In this document: one piece after another, positions 16,504-24,732 of the stretch
Numbering within the stretch: the stretch's first letter is position 1
Layout: the number at the start of each line of letters is the position of its first letter
Assembly (NCBI RefSeq): GCF_004348725.1
Contig: NZ_SMKR01000049.1
Location: 1-42,368, forward strand
Length of the DNA stretch: 42,368 bases
Direction of reading: 5' to 3'
Source of the DNA: Kribbella turkmenica
GTDB taxonomy: Bacteria; Actinomycetota; Actinomycetes; Propionibacteriales; Kribbellaceae
Notes under the pieces: model-generated
Told to the model about the DNA's origin: nothing
The model's input: the letters and a program-made list of their open reading frames with translations, nothing else
Database searches by the model: none
Program-made: the position numbers and the translations under genes

Positions 16504-16887
16504 TCACACGTTGAAGCCGAGGGCGCGGAGCTGCTCGCGGCCGTCGTCGGTGATCTTCTCCGGACCCCACGGCGGCATCCAGACCCAGTTGATCCGGAAG
16601 TCGTTCACCAGGCCGTCGAGTGCCATCCGGGTCTGGTCCTCGATCACGTCGGTCAGCGGGCAGGCCGCCGACGTCAGCGTCATGTCGATGATCGCGGTGC
16701 TGGTGTCGTCGACGGTCACCGCGTAGATCAGGCCCAGGTCGACCACGTTGATGCCGAGCTCGGGGTCGACGACGTCCTTGAGCGCCTCGGTCACGTCCTC
16801 GACCTTCGCCGGCGCGGTACCGGGCTGCGCCGCCGCGTCCAGGTCGACCTCGGGCAGCTCGATCTTCTCGTCGGTGCGGTCAGCCAT
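16504..16887 (-). CDS. sufT: SufT / metal-sulfur cluster assembly factor (DUF59)
   Basis: 127 residues. MIP18/PaaD-like (DUF59) protein that helps mature Fe-S proteins. A poorly conserved 28-residue N-terminal extension precedes the core, which has VVDPELGINVVDLGLIYAV (about 39-57) and the conserved cysteine in TLTSAACPLTDVIEDQ (Cys76). The C-terminus WVWMPPWGPEKITDDGRE is typical of the family. ATG at 16885-16887 overlaps the sufU stop by eight bases, so it is the last SUF gene of a coupled operon. Confidence 0.92.
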   Translation of the reverse strand: MADRTDEKIELPEVDLDAAAQPGTAPAKVEDVTEALKDVVDPELGINVVDLGLIYAVTVDDTSTAIIDMTLTSAACPLTDVIEDQTRMALDGLVNDFRINWVWMPPWGPEKITDDGREQLRALGFNV

Positions 16888-17338
16888 TGCTCACTCCTTC
16901 TCTCGCGGCCAGCGCCTGGGCGGTGGCGTCCCGCCAGGCCGACCAGCCCAGCAGCGCACACTTCACCCGGGCCGGGAACTGCGCGACGCCCGCGAACGCG
17001 ACGCCGTCCTCCAGAACCTCTTCGTCCGGCTCGACATTCCCCCGGCCCTGCATCAGCTCGAGGAACTCCTCGTACGTCGCCATTCCCTCGGCGACCGGCT
17101 TGCCGATCACCAGGTCGGTCATCACCGACGTCGCGGCCTGACTGATCGAGCAGCCGACGCTGTGATGCGTCACGCCGGTGACGGTGTCGCCGTCCAGCTC
17201 GACCCGCAGCGTCACCTCGTCCCCGCAGGACGGGTTCACGTGGTGCACCTCGACGTCGTACGGCTCCGCCAGGCCCGCGTGGTGCGGGCTGCGGTAGTGG
17301 TCCAGGATGATCTCCTGGTACAGCGAGTCCAGCTGCAT
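16880..17338 (-). CDS. sufU: SufU zinc-dependent sulfurtransferase / scaffold
   Basis: 152 residues from ATG 17336-17338, preceded by AAGGTGG; a TTG one codon upstream is less likely. SufU takes persulfide sulfur from SufS. Ligand and catalytic positions are present: Cys38 and Asp40 (SCGDEV), Cys63 (VGCSISQAAT) and Cys127 (RVKCALLGW). The insertion between Cys63 and Cys127 that separates SufU from IscU (about 80-110) is present. It follows sufS by 25 bases and overlaps sufT. Confidence 0.94.
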   Translation of the reverse strand: MQLDSLYQEIILDHYRSPHHAGLAEPYDVEVHHVNPSCGDEVTLRVELDGDTVTGVTHHSVGCSISQAATSVMTDLVIGKPVAEGMATYEEFLELMQGRGNVEPDEEVLEDGVAFAGVAQFPARVKCALLGWSAWRDATAQALAAREGVSNG

Positions 17339-17363
17339 CAAGCCACCTTACTCGGTCTGATCG

Positions 17364-18620
17364 TCAAGCAAGCTTGAAGAAGGAACGGACGAAGCCGAGG
17401 CCGTCGACCAGCGCCTCGACCTCCTCCGGGGTCGTGTAGAGGTAGAAGGACGCCCGCGTCGAGGACTGCACGCCGAACCGCTCGTGCACCGGCCGCGCGC
17501 AGTGGTGCCCGGCGCGGACCGCGATGCCGCGGGTGTCCAGCACGGTCGCCACGTCGTGTGGATGCACGCCGTCCAGCTCGAAGCTGATCGCGCCGCCGTG
17601 GTCGGTGGCGTCCTTCGGGCCGAGGATCGTCAGCCCCGGAACGGTCTTCAGGCCCTCGAGCGCGTACTCGACGATCGACTGCTCGTGCGCGGCGATCTTG
17701 TCCATGCCGATCCCGGTCAGGTAGTCGACGGCCGCACCGAGCCCGACCGCCTGCGCGATCGGCGGCGTCCCCGCCTCGAACCGGGCCGGCGGCGCGGCGT
17801 ACGTCGAACCGGTCATCCGCACGACCTCGATCATCTCGCCCCCGCCGAGGAACGGCGGCAGCGAGGCGAGCAGGCCGTAGCGGCCCCAGAGCACGCCGAT
17901 CCCAGTCGGCCCGACCACCTTGTGGCCGGTGAAGGCCAGCAGGTCCGCGCCGAGCGTCGAGACGTCCACCGGGAACTGTGGCACCGCCTGGGAGGCGTCC
18001 ACGACGACGGTCGCGCCGACCGCGTGCGCCTTGGTCGCGATGTCGGCGATCGGGTTGATCGTGCCCAGCGCGTTCGAGACCCAGGTCAGTGCGACCACCT
18101 TGGTCCGCTCGGTGAGCAGCTCGTCGATCGTGCTCAGGTCGAGCCGGCCGTCCTCGGTGACGCCGAACCACTTCAGCGTCGCACCGGTCCGCTCACAGGC
18201 CAGCTGCCAGGGGACGATGTTGCTGTGGTGCTCCATCTCGGAGATCACCACCTCGTCACCCGGCTTCAGCGACGCACCAAGGGTGTGCGCGGCCAGGTTG
18301 AGCGCCTCGGAGGCGTTCTTGGTGAACACGATCTCGTCGCGCGACGGCGCGCCGATGAACGCGGCCACCTTGTCCCGGCCGCCCTCGTACGCCGCGGTCG
18401 CCTCGGCACCGAGCTGGTGCATGGCCCGGGCGACGTTCGCGTTGTGCCTCAGGTAGTGGTCCTCGAGCGCCTGGACCACCTGGCGCGGCTTCTGCGACGA
18501 GTTGGCCGAGTCCAGGTAGGTCAGCGGGAAGCCGTTGGCGAGCTCGCGGGACAGGATCGGGAAGTCCGCCCGGACCGACTGCAGGTCCAGCGGACTGCTC
18601 AAGGTCCGGGCGTCGGTCAC
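17364..18620 (-). CDS. sufS: Cysteine desulfurase SufS
   Basis: 418 residues. PLP-dependent group II cysteine desulfurase that supplies persulfide sulfur for Fe-S clusters. The PLP lysine is in LLAFTGHKVVGPTGIGVLWG (about 225-245). The active-site cysteine is in VRAGHHCARPVHERFG (about Cys371), with the short catalytic loop of group II enzymes. Histidine stacking and phosphate-binding elements are also present (VISEMEHHSNIVPWQLA, DASQAVPQFPVDV). ATG at 18618-18620 overlaps the sufC stop as ATGA. It should act with SufU next door. Confidence 0.95.
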   Translation of the reverse strand: MTDARTLSSPLDLQSVRADFPILSRELANGFPLTYLDSANSSQKPRQVVQALEDHYLRHNANVARAMHQLGAEATAAYEGGRDKVAAFIGAPSRDEIVFTKNASEALNLAAHTLGASLKPGDEVVISEMEHHSNIVPWQLACERTGATLKWFGVTEDGRLDLSTIDELLTERTKVVALTWVSNALGTINPIADIATKAHAVGATVVVDASQAVPQFPVDVSTLGADLLAFTGHKVVGPTGIGVLWGRYGLLASLPPFLGGGEMIEVVRMTGSTYAAPPARFEAGTPPIAQAVGLGAAVDYLTGIGMDKIAAHEQSIVEYALEGLKTVPGLTILGPKDATDHGGAISFELDGVHPHDVATVLDTRGIAVRAGHHCARPVHERFGVQSSTRASFYLYTTPEEVEALVDGLGFVRSFFKLA

Positions 18621-19378
18621 TTCGCGGCCGCCTTCAGGAAGCGCTCGTACCCGTTGGCCTCGAGCTCGTCGGCCAGCTCCGGCCCGCCCTCCTCGGCCAC
18701 CCGGCCGTCGACGAACACGTGCACGAAGTCCGGCTTGATGTAGCGCAGGATCCGGGTGTAGTGCGTGATCAGCAGGACGCCCTTGTCGCCCTGCTCGGCG
18801 AACCGGTTGACGCCGGTGGAGACGACCTTCAGCGCGTCGATGTCGAGGCCGGAATCGGTCTCGTCGAGGATCGCGATCTTCGGGTTCAGCAGCTCCAGCT
18901 GGACGATCTCGTGCCGCTTCTTCTCACCGCCGGAGAAGCCCTCGTTGACGTTGCGCTGGGCGAACTCGGGGTCCATCTCCAGGTCGGCCAGGGCGGTGTT
19001 CACGTCCTTGACCCAGGTACGCAGCTTCGGCGCCTCGCCGTCGATCGCGGTCTTGGCGGTCCGGAGGAAGTTCGCCACCGACACCCCCGGCACCTCGACC
19101 GGGTACTGCATCGCCAGGAACAGGCCGGCCCGGGCGCGCTCGTCGACGGCCATGTCGAGCACGTCCTCGCCGTCCAGCGTCACCGTGCCGCTGGTGATGT
19201 TGTACTTCGGGTGGCCGGCGATCGAGTACGCCAGCGTGGACTTGCCGGAACCGTTCGGGCCCATGATCGCGTGCGTCTGACCACCGGCGATGGTCAGGTC
19301 GACGCCGCGCAGGATCTCCTTCGGGCCGTTCTCGGTGTCGACCGACACGTGCAGGTCGCGGATCTCGAGTGTCGCCAT
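18617..19378 (-). CDS. sufC: Fe-S cluster assembly ATPase SufC
   Basis: 253 residues. ABC-type ATPase subunit of the SufBCD scaffold complex in the cytoplasm. Walker A is GPNGSGKST (40-48), the signature is FSGGEKKRHEI (about 148-158), and Walker B runs into the SufC-type IAILDETDSGLDIDALKVV. No membrane domain is associated, as expected for SufC. It begins 25 bases after the Rieske gene and overlaps sufS. Confidence 0.96.
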   Translation of the reverse strand: MATLEIRDLHVSVDTENGPKEILRGVDLTIAGGQTHAIMGPNGSGKSTLAYSIAGHPKYNITSGTVTLDGEDVLDMAVDERARAGLFLAMQYPVEVPGVSVANFLRTAKTAIDGEAPKLRTWVKDVNTALADLEMDPEFAQRNVNEGFSGGEKKRHEIVQLELLNPKIAILDETDSGLDIDALKVVSTGVNRFAEQGDKGVLLITHYTRILRYIKPDFVHVFVDGRVAEEGGPELADELEANGYERFLKAAAK

Positions 19379-19403
19379 GAGGTCTCTTCTATCTCCGTCT
19401 GGA

Positions 19404-19742
19404 TTACAGGGCTTGCTGGTTCAGGGGGTTCTTCACGTCGACGAGTACGTCGTCGCCGTCGAGGCGCACCGGGTAGACCGGCACCGGGTCGTACGCGGGC
19501 AGGCTGGTCGGCTCCCCGGTGCGCAGGTCGAAACGGGACCCGTGCAGCCAGCACTCGATCTCGCAGCCGCCGACGTCACCCTCGGACAGCTGGATCTGCG
19601 CGTGCGAGCACTCGTCCCGCACCGCGAAGAATTGTCCGTCGCTCTTCACGACCGCGACCTCGACGCCGCCGACCTCGACCGGGACGACTCCCTCGTCCGG
19701 TACGTCGGTGACGGCGCAGGCGCGCTCGAACGTGTCGCTCAC
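19404..19742 (-). CDS. Rieske-type ferredoxin within the SUF operon
   Basis: 112 residues. Small Rieske [2Fe-2S] protein of the non-heme oxygenase ferredoxin / NirD type. Ligands are Cys45 and His47 (DECSHA) and Cys64 and His67 (ECWLHGSRFD). It has no membrane segment, so it is a soluble electron carrier. It lies between sufD (ATGA overlap) and sufC, a place common in actinobacterial SUF operons, and may deliver electrons for cluster assembly. That role is inferred from position. Confidence 0.92.
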   Translation of the reverse strand: MSDTFERACAVTDVPDEGVVPVEVGGVEVAVVKSDGQFFAVRDECSHAQIQLSEGDVGGCEIECWLHGSRFDLRTGEPTSLPAYDPVPVYPVRLDGDDVLVDVKNPLNQQAL

Positions 19743-20941
19743 TGCCCGATGACCGCCTTGGCCGAAGTGCTCAGCTCCGCGGTGCGGGCGAGCTTCTCCT
19801 CGATCACCTCGTGCAGGTGCTCGGCCACCTCGGGGACGCCGATCTTGCCGATGATGTCGTTGAAGAAGCCGGACACCACCAGCCGCCGGGCCGCGTCCTC
19901 GGGGATGCCGCGGGCCTGCAGGTAGAACAGCTGCTCGTCGTCGAACCGGCCGGTCGCGGACGCGTGCCCGGCGCCCTCGATCTCGCCGGTCTCGATCTCC
20001 AGGTTCGGCACCGAGTCGGCCCGGGCGCCGTCGGTGAGGACCAGGTTCCGGTTGAGCTCAAAGGTGTCGGTGCCCTCGGCCGCGGCCCGGATCAGCACGT
20101 CGCCGATCCATACCGAGCGGGCGTTGTCGCCGGCCAGCGCACCCTTGTAGAGCACGTTGCTCTTGCAGTGGGTGGCCTCGTGGTCGACGAACAGCCGGTG
20201 CTCGTGGTGCTGGCCGGACTCGGCGAAGTACACCCCGACCAGGTCGGCGTCGCCGCCCGGGCCGGCGTACCGGACGTTGGTGTTCACCCGGACGACCTTG
20301 CCGCCGAGAGTGACCACCACATGGTGCAGCTTCGCGTCCCGGCCGACGAGCGCGTCATGCTGGGCCAGGTGGATCGACTCGTGGTCGCCCTGCTGGATCG
20401 AGACGACCCGCAGGTCGGCGCCGTCGCCGACGACGATCTCGACGTTGCTGCCCAGCTCGCCGGCTCCGGTGTGATCGATGATCACGATGGCGCGGCTGTG
20501 CCGGCCGGCATCCACGATCAGGTGGCTGAAGCCGCGGGCGCCGAGGCCGGCGACGTTGACGTGCACCGGCTCGGTCAGCTCGGCCTCGACCGGGATCCGG
20601 ACGGCCACCGCCTCGGCCGCGTGGGTCCACGCGACGGCGGCCGTCCGGTCCTGCGGCCTGCCGACCTTGAGCGAGTCGGCCGCGACGGTCTCGATCACGA
20701 CACCGTCCGGGCCGGACGCGTCGACCTTCGGGATCTCGGTGCCGGGCTCGTCGGCGAACAGTGCCTTCAGCGCCTTGACCGGGGTGAAGCGCCACTCCTC
20801 CTCGCGCCCGTTCGGCACCGGGAAGTCGGCGACGTCGTACGACGTCGGCCGCTCGCTCCGGGCCTGGAGCGGGACCGGGGACCCCGGCCCGTGGGAGTGC
20901 GCCCGATTGCCGGTGGCAACCAGGGTTTCGCTCGCGGTCAT
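19739..20941 (-). CDS. sufD: Fe-S cluster assembly protein SufD
   Basis: 400 residues. Beta-helix scaffold subunit that pairs with SufB and SufC. The N-terminus contains FPVPNGREEEWRFTPVKAL, usual for SufD. The core has HHVVVTLGGKVVRVNTNVRY and the C-terminal part has the SufB/SufD pattern GHASATGRFDDEQLFYLQAR followed by GIPEDAARRLVVSGFFNDI. The start ATG (20939-20941) shares one base with the sufB stop (TGATG). Confidence 0.95.
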   Translation of the reverse strand: MTASETLVATGNRAHSHGPGSPVPLQARSERPTSYDVADFPVPNGREEEWRFTPVKALKALFADEPGTEIPKVDASGPDGVVIETVAADSLKVGRPQDRTAAVAWTHAAEAVAVRIPVEAELTEPVHVNVAGLGARGFSHLIVDAGRHSRAIVIIDHTGAGELGSNVEIVVGDGADLRVVSIQQGDHESIHLAQHDALVGRDAKLHHVVVTLGGKVVRVNTNVRYAGPGGDADLVGVYFAESGQHHEHRLFVDHEATHCKSNVLYKGALAGDNARSVWIGDVLIRAAAEGTDTFELNRNLVLTDGARADSVPNLEIETGEIEGAGHASATGRFDDEQLFYLQARGIPEDAARRLVVSGFFNDIIGKIGVPEVAEHLHEVIEEKLARTAELSTSAKAVIGQ

Positions 20942-22353
20942 CAGCCGACGGCCCCTTCCATCTGCAGCTCGATCAGTCGGTTCAGTTCCAGCGCGTACTC
21001 CATCGGGAGCTCGCGGGCGATCGGCTCGATGAAGCCGCGGACGATCATCGCCATCGCCTCGTCCTCGGCCATGCCCCGGCTCATCAGGTAGAAGAGCTGG
21101 TCGTCGCTGACCTTGGACACGGTCGCCTCGTGCCCCATCGCCACGTCGTCCTCGCGGACGTCGACGTACGGGTAGGTGTCCGAACGGCTGATGGTGTCGA
21201 CCAGCAGCGCGTCACAGCGCACCGTGGACTTGCTGTGGTGCGAGCCCGGCGCCACCTCGACCAGCCCTCGGTACGACGTCCGGCCGCCGCCGCGGGCCAC
21301 CGACTTCGACACGATCGAGCTGGAGGTGTAGGGCGCGTTGTGCACCATCTTCGAGCCGGCGTCCTGGTGCTGGCCCTCGCCGGCGAACGCGACCGACAGC
21401 GTCTCGCCCTTGGCGTGCTCGCCCATCAGGTACACGGCCGGGTACTTCATCGTCACCTTGGAACCGATGTTGCCGTCGATCCATTCCATCGTCGCGCCCT
21501 CCTCGCAGGTGGCGCGCTTGGTGACCAGGTTGTAGACGTTGTTCGACCAGTTCTGGATCGTCGTGTAGCGGCAGCGGGCGCCCTTCTTCACGATGATCTC
21601 GACCACCGCGGAGTGCAGCGAGTCCGACTTGTAGATCGGCGCCGTGCAACCCTCGACGTAGTGCACGTAGGCGTCCTCGTCGACGATGATCAGGGTCCGC
21701 TCGAACTGGCCCATGTTCTCGGTGTTGATCCGGAAGTAGGCCTGCAGCGGGATGTCCACCTTGACGCCCTTCGGGACGTAGATGAACGAGCCGCCGGACC
21801 AGACCGCGGTGTTCAGCGAGGCGAACTTGTTGTCGCCGACCGGGATGACGGAGCCGAAGTACTCCTTGAACAGCTCCGGGTGCTCGCGCAGGCCGGTGTC
21901 GGTGTCCAGGAAGATGACGCCCTGGGCCTCCAGGTCCTCGCGGATCTGGTGGTAGACGACCTCGGACTCGTACTGCGCCGCGACGCCGGCGACCAGGCGC
22001 TGCTTCTCCGCCTCGGGGATGCCGAGCTTGTCGTAGGTGTTCTTGATGTCCGCCGGCAGGTCGTCCCAGCTGGTCGCCTGCTTCTCGGTGGAGCGGACGA
22101 AGTACTTGATGTTGTCGAAGTCGATCCCGGACAGGTCGGCACCCCACGACGGCATCGGCTTGCGGTCGAAGAGCTTGAGACCCTTCAGGCGCAGGTCGAG
22201 CATCCACTCCGGCTCGTTCTTGAGGGTGGAGATGCCCCGCACCACGTCGGCGCTGAGGCCGCGCTGGGCGACCGCGCCGGCGGCGTCGGAGTCGGCCCAG
22301 CCGTACTGGTAGTTGCCGAGACCTTCCAGTTCGGGGTGAGCGGTTTGCGTCAT
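20941..22353 (-). CDS. sufB: Fe-S cluster scaffold SufB
   Basis: 470 residues. Main scaffold subunit of SufBCD on which clusters form. Typical stretches are [60 protein letters not shown] and the C-terminal [20 protein letters not shown]. Full length without insertion: the intein known in the Mycobacterium tuberculosis SufB is absent here. ATG at 22351-22353 overlaps the sufR stop as ATGA. Confidence 0.97.
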   Translation of the reverse strand: MTQTAHPELEGLGNYQYGWADSDAAGAVAQRGLSADVVRGISTLKNEPEWMLDLRLKGLKLFDRKPMPSWGADLSGIDFDNIKYFVRSTEKQATSWDDLPADIKNTYDKLGIPEAEKQRLVAGVAAQYESEVVYHQIREDLEAQGVIFLDTDTGLREHPELFKEYFGSVIPVGDNKFASLNTAVWSGGSFIYVPKGVKVDIPLQAYFRINTENMGQFERTLIIVDEDAYVHYVEGCTAPIYKSDSLHSAVVEIIVKKGARCRYTTIQNWSNNVYNLVTKRATCEEGATMEWIDGNIGSKVTMKYPAVYLMGEHAKGETLSVAFAGEGQHQDAGSKMVHNAPYTSSSIVSKSVARGGGRTSYRGLVEVAPGSHHSKSTVRCDALLVDTISRSDTYPYVDVREDDVAMGHEATVSKVSDDQLFYLMSRGMAEDEAMAMIVRGFIEPIARELPMEYALELNRLIELQMEGAVG

Positions 22354-23075
22354 CGTGCAGTCCTCGCAGATTCGCCGTGGGATACAGGGGCAACCGGTAC
22401 TTCACCGGGGATGTGCGTCGTGCAGACACCGTCGCCGTGGGCGATGGTGGCCAGCCGCTGGACGTGCTTGCCGAGGAGTCGCGCGAACACCTCGGTCTCC
22501 GCCTCGCACAGCTGGGGGAACTGCTCGGCCACGTGTGCGACCGGGCAGTGGTGCTGGCAGAGCTGCTCTCCGTGCGCGGCCTTCGCCGTGGACGCCGCGT
22601 AGCCGTCCGCGGTGAGAACCTGGGCGAGCACCTCCGCCTTCTTGTCCTCCGGGGCCGCGTCCACCAGCTCCCGGTACCGCTGCTCCACCTCGGCGACCCG
22701 CCGCCGGGCGAACTCCGCGACCGCCTGGTCACCGCCGGCTTCGGCGATGAACCGCAGCGCGGTGGCCGCCAGGTCGTCGTACGCCTGGTGGAACGCGTGC
22801 CGGCCGGTGTCGGTCAGCACGAAGACCTTCGCGGGACGGCCGCGGCCGCGGGGGCCGTAGACACGCTCCTCGCGGGACTCGACCAGACCCTCCTCGAGCA
22901 GGTGGTCGAGGTGGCGGCGGACCGCCGCCGGGGTCAGCTCCAGGCGCTCCGCGAGGACCGCGGCGCTGGACGGACCGTTGGTGAGGATCGAGCGGGCGAC
23001 CCGGTCCCGGGTGGACTCGTCCCGCGCCACGGACGTGCCCGCGGGCACAGGTCCGTTCGTCGCAGGATTTTTCAC
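22350..23075 (-). CDS. sufR: SufR-like Fe-S sensing transcriptional repressor
   Basis: 241 residues from GTG 23073-23075. Winged-helix DNA-binding domain at about 22-95 ([40 protein letters not shown], then the wing [19 protein letters not shown]). The C-terminal region holds cysteines suited to bind a cluster: Cys173, Cys177, Cys190 and Cys218. SufR binds [4Fe-4S] and represses the suf operon when clusters are sufficient. It is the first gene of the operon, so it should control itself and sufBDCSUT. No SD is visible; a promoter-like element six bases upstream suggests a leaderless mRNA. Confidence 0.93.
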   Translation of the reverse strand: MKNPATNGPVPAGTSVARDESTRDRVARSILTNGPSSAAVLAERLELTPAAVRRHLDHLLEEGLVESREERVYGPRGRGRPAKVFVLTDTGRHAFHQAYDDLAATALRFIAEAGGDQAVAEFARRRVAEVEQRYRELVDAAPEDKKAEVLAQVLTADGYAASTAKAAHGEQLCQHHCPVAHVAEQFPQLCEAETEVFARLLGKHVQRLATIAHGDGVCTTHIPGEVPVAPVSHGESARTAR

Positions 23076-23086
23076 AACATCAGTGT
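23072..23086. promoter_or_regulatory. Candidate SufR operator over the sufR start
   Basis: Minus-strand sequence ACACT-GATGT-TGTGA matches the ACACT-N5-TGTGA motif that I recall as the mycobacterial SufR operator. It overlaps the predicted -10 and the GTG start codon, a good place for a repressor. The match was found by eye. Confidence 0.5.
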
Positions 23087-23110
23087 CGCGTAATTCCCGG
23101 GGCCCTTCAA
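23082..23110 (-). promoter_or_regulatory. Predicted suf operon promoter
   Basis: On the minus strand TTGAAG (23110-23105) and GACACT (23087-23082) are spaced by exactly 17 bases, and GACACT is six bases before the sufR GTG. This fits a sigma-A type promoter making a leaderless mRNA. The -10 is not perfect (G for T at its first base). Confidence 0.5.
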
Positions 23111-23111
23111 A

Positions 23112-23130
23112 TAAGGGTTGCCTAACCGGT
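23112..23130. promoter_or_regulatory. Possible iron box (IdeR/DtxR-like)
   Basis: TAAGGGTTGCCTAACCGGT agrees at 13 of 19 positions with the palindromic IdeR/DtxR consensus TTAGGTTAGCCTAACCTAA. The core GGTT-GCCT-AACC is a perfect inverted repeat. It abuts the -35 of the predicted suf promoter and lies in the shared region with the divergent ABC operon. A partly overlapping inverted repeat CCCTT-CAAAT-AAGGG spans 23103-23117. Confidence 0.35.
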
Positions 23131-23190
23131 TCCCGCCACCACGCGGGACCGGGGACCCGACCGTGAGCGAGGTCACTCCGGGGCGTTCCC

Positions 23191-23196
23191 TAGACT
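23191..23196 (+). promoter_or_regulatory. Predicted -10 of the ABC exporter operon
   Basis: TAGACT lies exactly six bases before the GTG at 23203, with no SD in between, predicting a leaderless transcript. No good -35 was seen. Confidence 0.5.
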
Positions 23197-23202
23197 GCGG
23201 TT

Positions 23203-23928
23203 GTGCCAGTCGCGGTGGAGATCGACAACCTCGTCGTGCGGTACGGCGAGAAGGCCGCGGTGAACGGTCTCAGTCTCACCGTAACCGGCGGCACGGTGGC
23301 GTCCGTGCTCGGCCCCAACGGAGCCGGCAAGACCACCACCGTGGAGAGCTGCGAGGGCTTCCGCCGGCCGTACTCCGGCCGGGTCCGGGTGCTCGGACTG
23401 GACCCGGTCGCCGACCACGACGCGCTGATGCCGCGGATCGGCGTGATGCTCCAGGAGGGCGGCGCCTGGTCCGGCGTCCGCGCCCTCGAGATGCTCCGGT
23501 ACGTCGCCACCCTGCACACCCACCCGCTCGACATCCCGGCCCTGGTCGAGCGCCTCGACCTCGGGACCTGTGGACGGACGCCGTACCGGCGGTTGTCGGG
23601 CGGCCAGAAGCAGCGGCTCTCGTTCGCGCTGGCGATCGTCGGCCGGCCGGAGGTCGCCTTCCTGGACGAGCCGACGACCGGGCTCGACCCGCACGGCCGC
23701 CGGGAGATCTGGCAGTTGATCCGCGACCTGCGCGACGACGGCGTGACCGTCGTCCTGACAACCCACGCGATGGACGAGGCCGAGCAACTGTCCGACCAGG
23801 TGCACGTGGTGTCCGCCGGCAAGGTGATCGCCTCCGGTTCCCCCGACGAGCTCACCGAGCACCACACCAAGTCACTCGAGGACGTCTATCTCGCCCTCAC
23901 CGCGCCACCGAAGCGGGAAACCCGATGA
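23203..23928 (+). CDS. ABC exporter ATP-binding protein (DrrA-like)
   Basis: 241 residues. ATPase of an ABC-2 type exporter. Walker A is GPNGAGKTTT (about 34-43), the signature is LSGGQKQRL, Walker B is VAFLDEPTTGLD, and the switch histidine is in LTTHAMDEAEQ. The start GTG is set by the -10-like TAGACT six bases before it. The stop overlaps the permease start as ATGA. Position between sufR and ctaA is conserved in mycobacteria; the substrate is unknown. Candidates from context (heme or oxidase assembly, drug efflux) cannot be told apart here. Confidence 0.92.
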   Translation: MPVAVEIDNLVVRYGEKAAVNGLSLTVTGGTVASVLGPNGAGKTTTVESCEGFRRPYSGRVRVLGLDPVADHDALMPRIGVMLQEGGAWSGVRALEMLRYVATLHTHPLDIPALVERLDLGTCGRTPYRRLSGGQKQRLSFALAIVGRPEVAFLDEPTTGLDPHGRREIWQLIRDLRDDGVTVVLTTHAMDEAEQLSDQVHVVSAGKVIASGSPDELTEHHTKSLEDVYLALTAPPKRETR

Positions 23929-24707
23929 CGACTGCCACCTACTCCCCGCGGCCGGGGAGCGCACCCTGGCCACGCAAGGTGCTGGCGCATGCGCGGATGG
24001 AGTTCCGGCTGCTGATCCGCAACGGCGAGCAGCTCCTGCTGGCGCTGGTGATCCCGCTCGGTCTCCTGCTCCTGCTGGGCGGGACGGGACTCGGCAACCG
24101 CCTCCCATTGGGGGACGGCGCACCGATCGACGACGCCGTCCCGCGGGTGCTCGGGCTGGCCGTCCTGTCGTCGTCGTTCACCTCGCTGGCGATCGCGACC
24201 GGCTTCGAACGGCGGTACGGGGTGATCAAGCGGCTCGGCGCGTCCCCCCTGTCCCGGACCGGTCTGCTGGCCGGGAAGATCGGTGCGGTGCTCGCGGTCC
24301 AGCTGATCCAGCTCGCGGTCCTGGCCGGCACGGGATTCGCACTCGGCTGGGACCCGGCCGGCGGCGTCGACGCCGTTCTCGGGGTCGTGCTGATGGTCCT
24401 GTGCGGCACGGCCGCGTTCGGGTCGCTCGGCCTGCTGATGGCCGGCGTGCTGCGGGCGGAGGCGACGCTGGCCGCGGCGAACCTGCTGTACCTCCTGCTG
24501 CTGGTCGGTGGTGCGATCCTCACGCCGGTCGACGAGTATCCGGCCGGCCTGCAGGGCGTCGTCCGGCTGCTGCCGAGTGCCGCGCTGGCCAACGGGCTGG
24601 CGAACGCGACCGTCGAAGGTGTCATCCCATGGGCCGCGGCACTCTCGCTGGCGCTGTGGGCGGTGGTCCTCGGATACCTGGTCTCCCGGACCTTCCGGTG
24701 GGACTGA
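23925..24707 (+). CDS. ABC-2 type exporter permease
   Basis: 260 residues from ATG 23925, overlapping the ATPase stop. Six membrane segments are seen: LLLALVIPLGLLLLLGG, VLGLAVLSSSFTSLAIA, AVLAVQLIQLAVLAGTGFAL, AVLGVVLMVLCGTAAFGSLG, TLAAANLLYLLLLVGGAIL and AAALSLALWAVVLGYLVS. The cytoplasmic loop ERRYGVIKRLGASPLSR is the usual ABC-2 coupling element. It forms one exporter with the preceding ATPase. ctaA begins 25 bases later from its own promoter-like element. Confidence 0.9.
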   Translation: MTTATYSPRPGSAPWPRKVLAHARMEFRLLIRNGEQLLLALVIPLGLLLLLGGTGLGNRLPLGDGAPIDDAVPRVLGLAVLSSSFTSLAIATGFERRYGVIKRLGASPLSRTGLLAGKIGAVLAVQLIQLAVLAGTGFALGWDPAGGVDAVLGVVLMVLCGTAAFGSLGLLMAGVLRAEATLAAANLLYLLLLVGGAILTPVDEYPAGLQGVVRLLPSAALANGLANATVEGVIPWAAALSLALWAVVLGYLVSRTFRWD

Positions 24708-24720
24708 GCGAGCGCTTCTT

Positions 24721-24726
24721 TAGAGT
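24721..24726 (+). promoter_or_regulatory. Predicted -10 of ctaA
   Basis: TAGAGT six bases before GTG 24733 (GTG-ATG-ACC). The geometry predicts a leaderless ctaA mRNA starting on that GTG. No SD precedes it. Confidence 0.45.
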
Positions 24727-24732
24727 GTGCCG

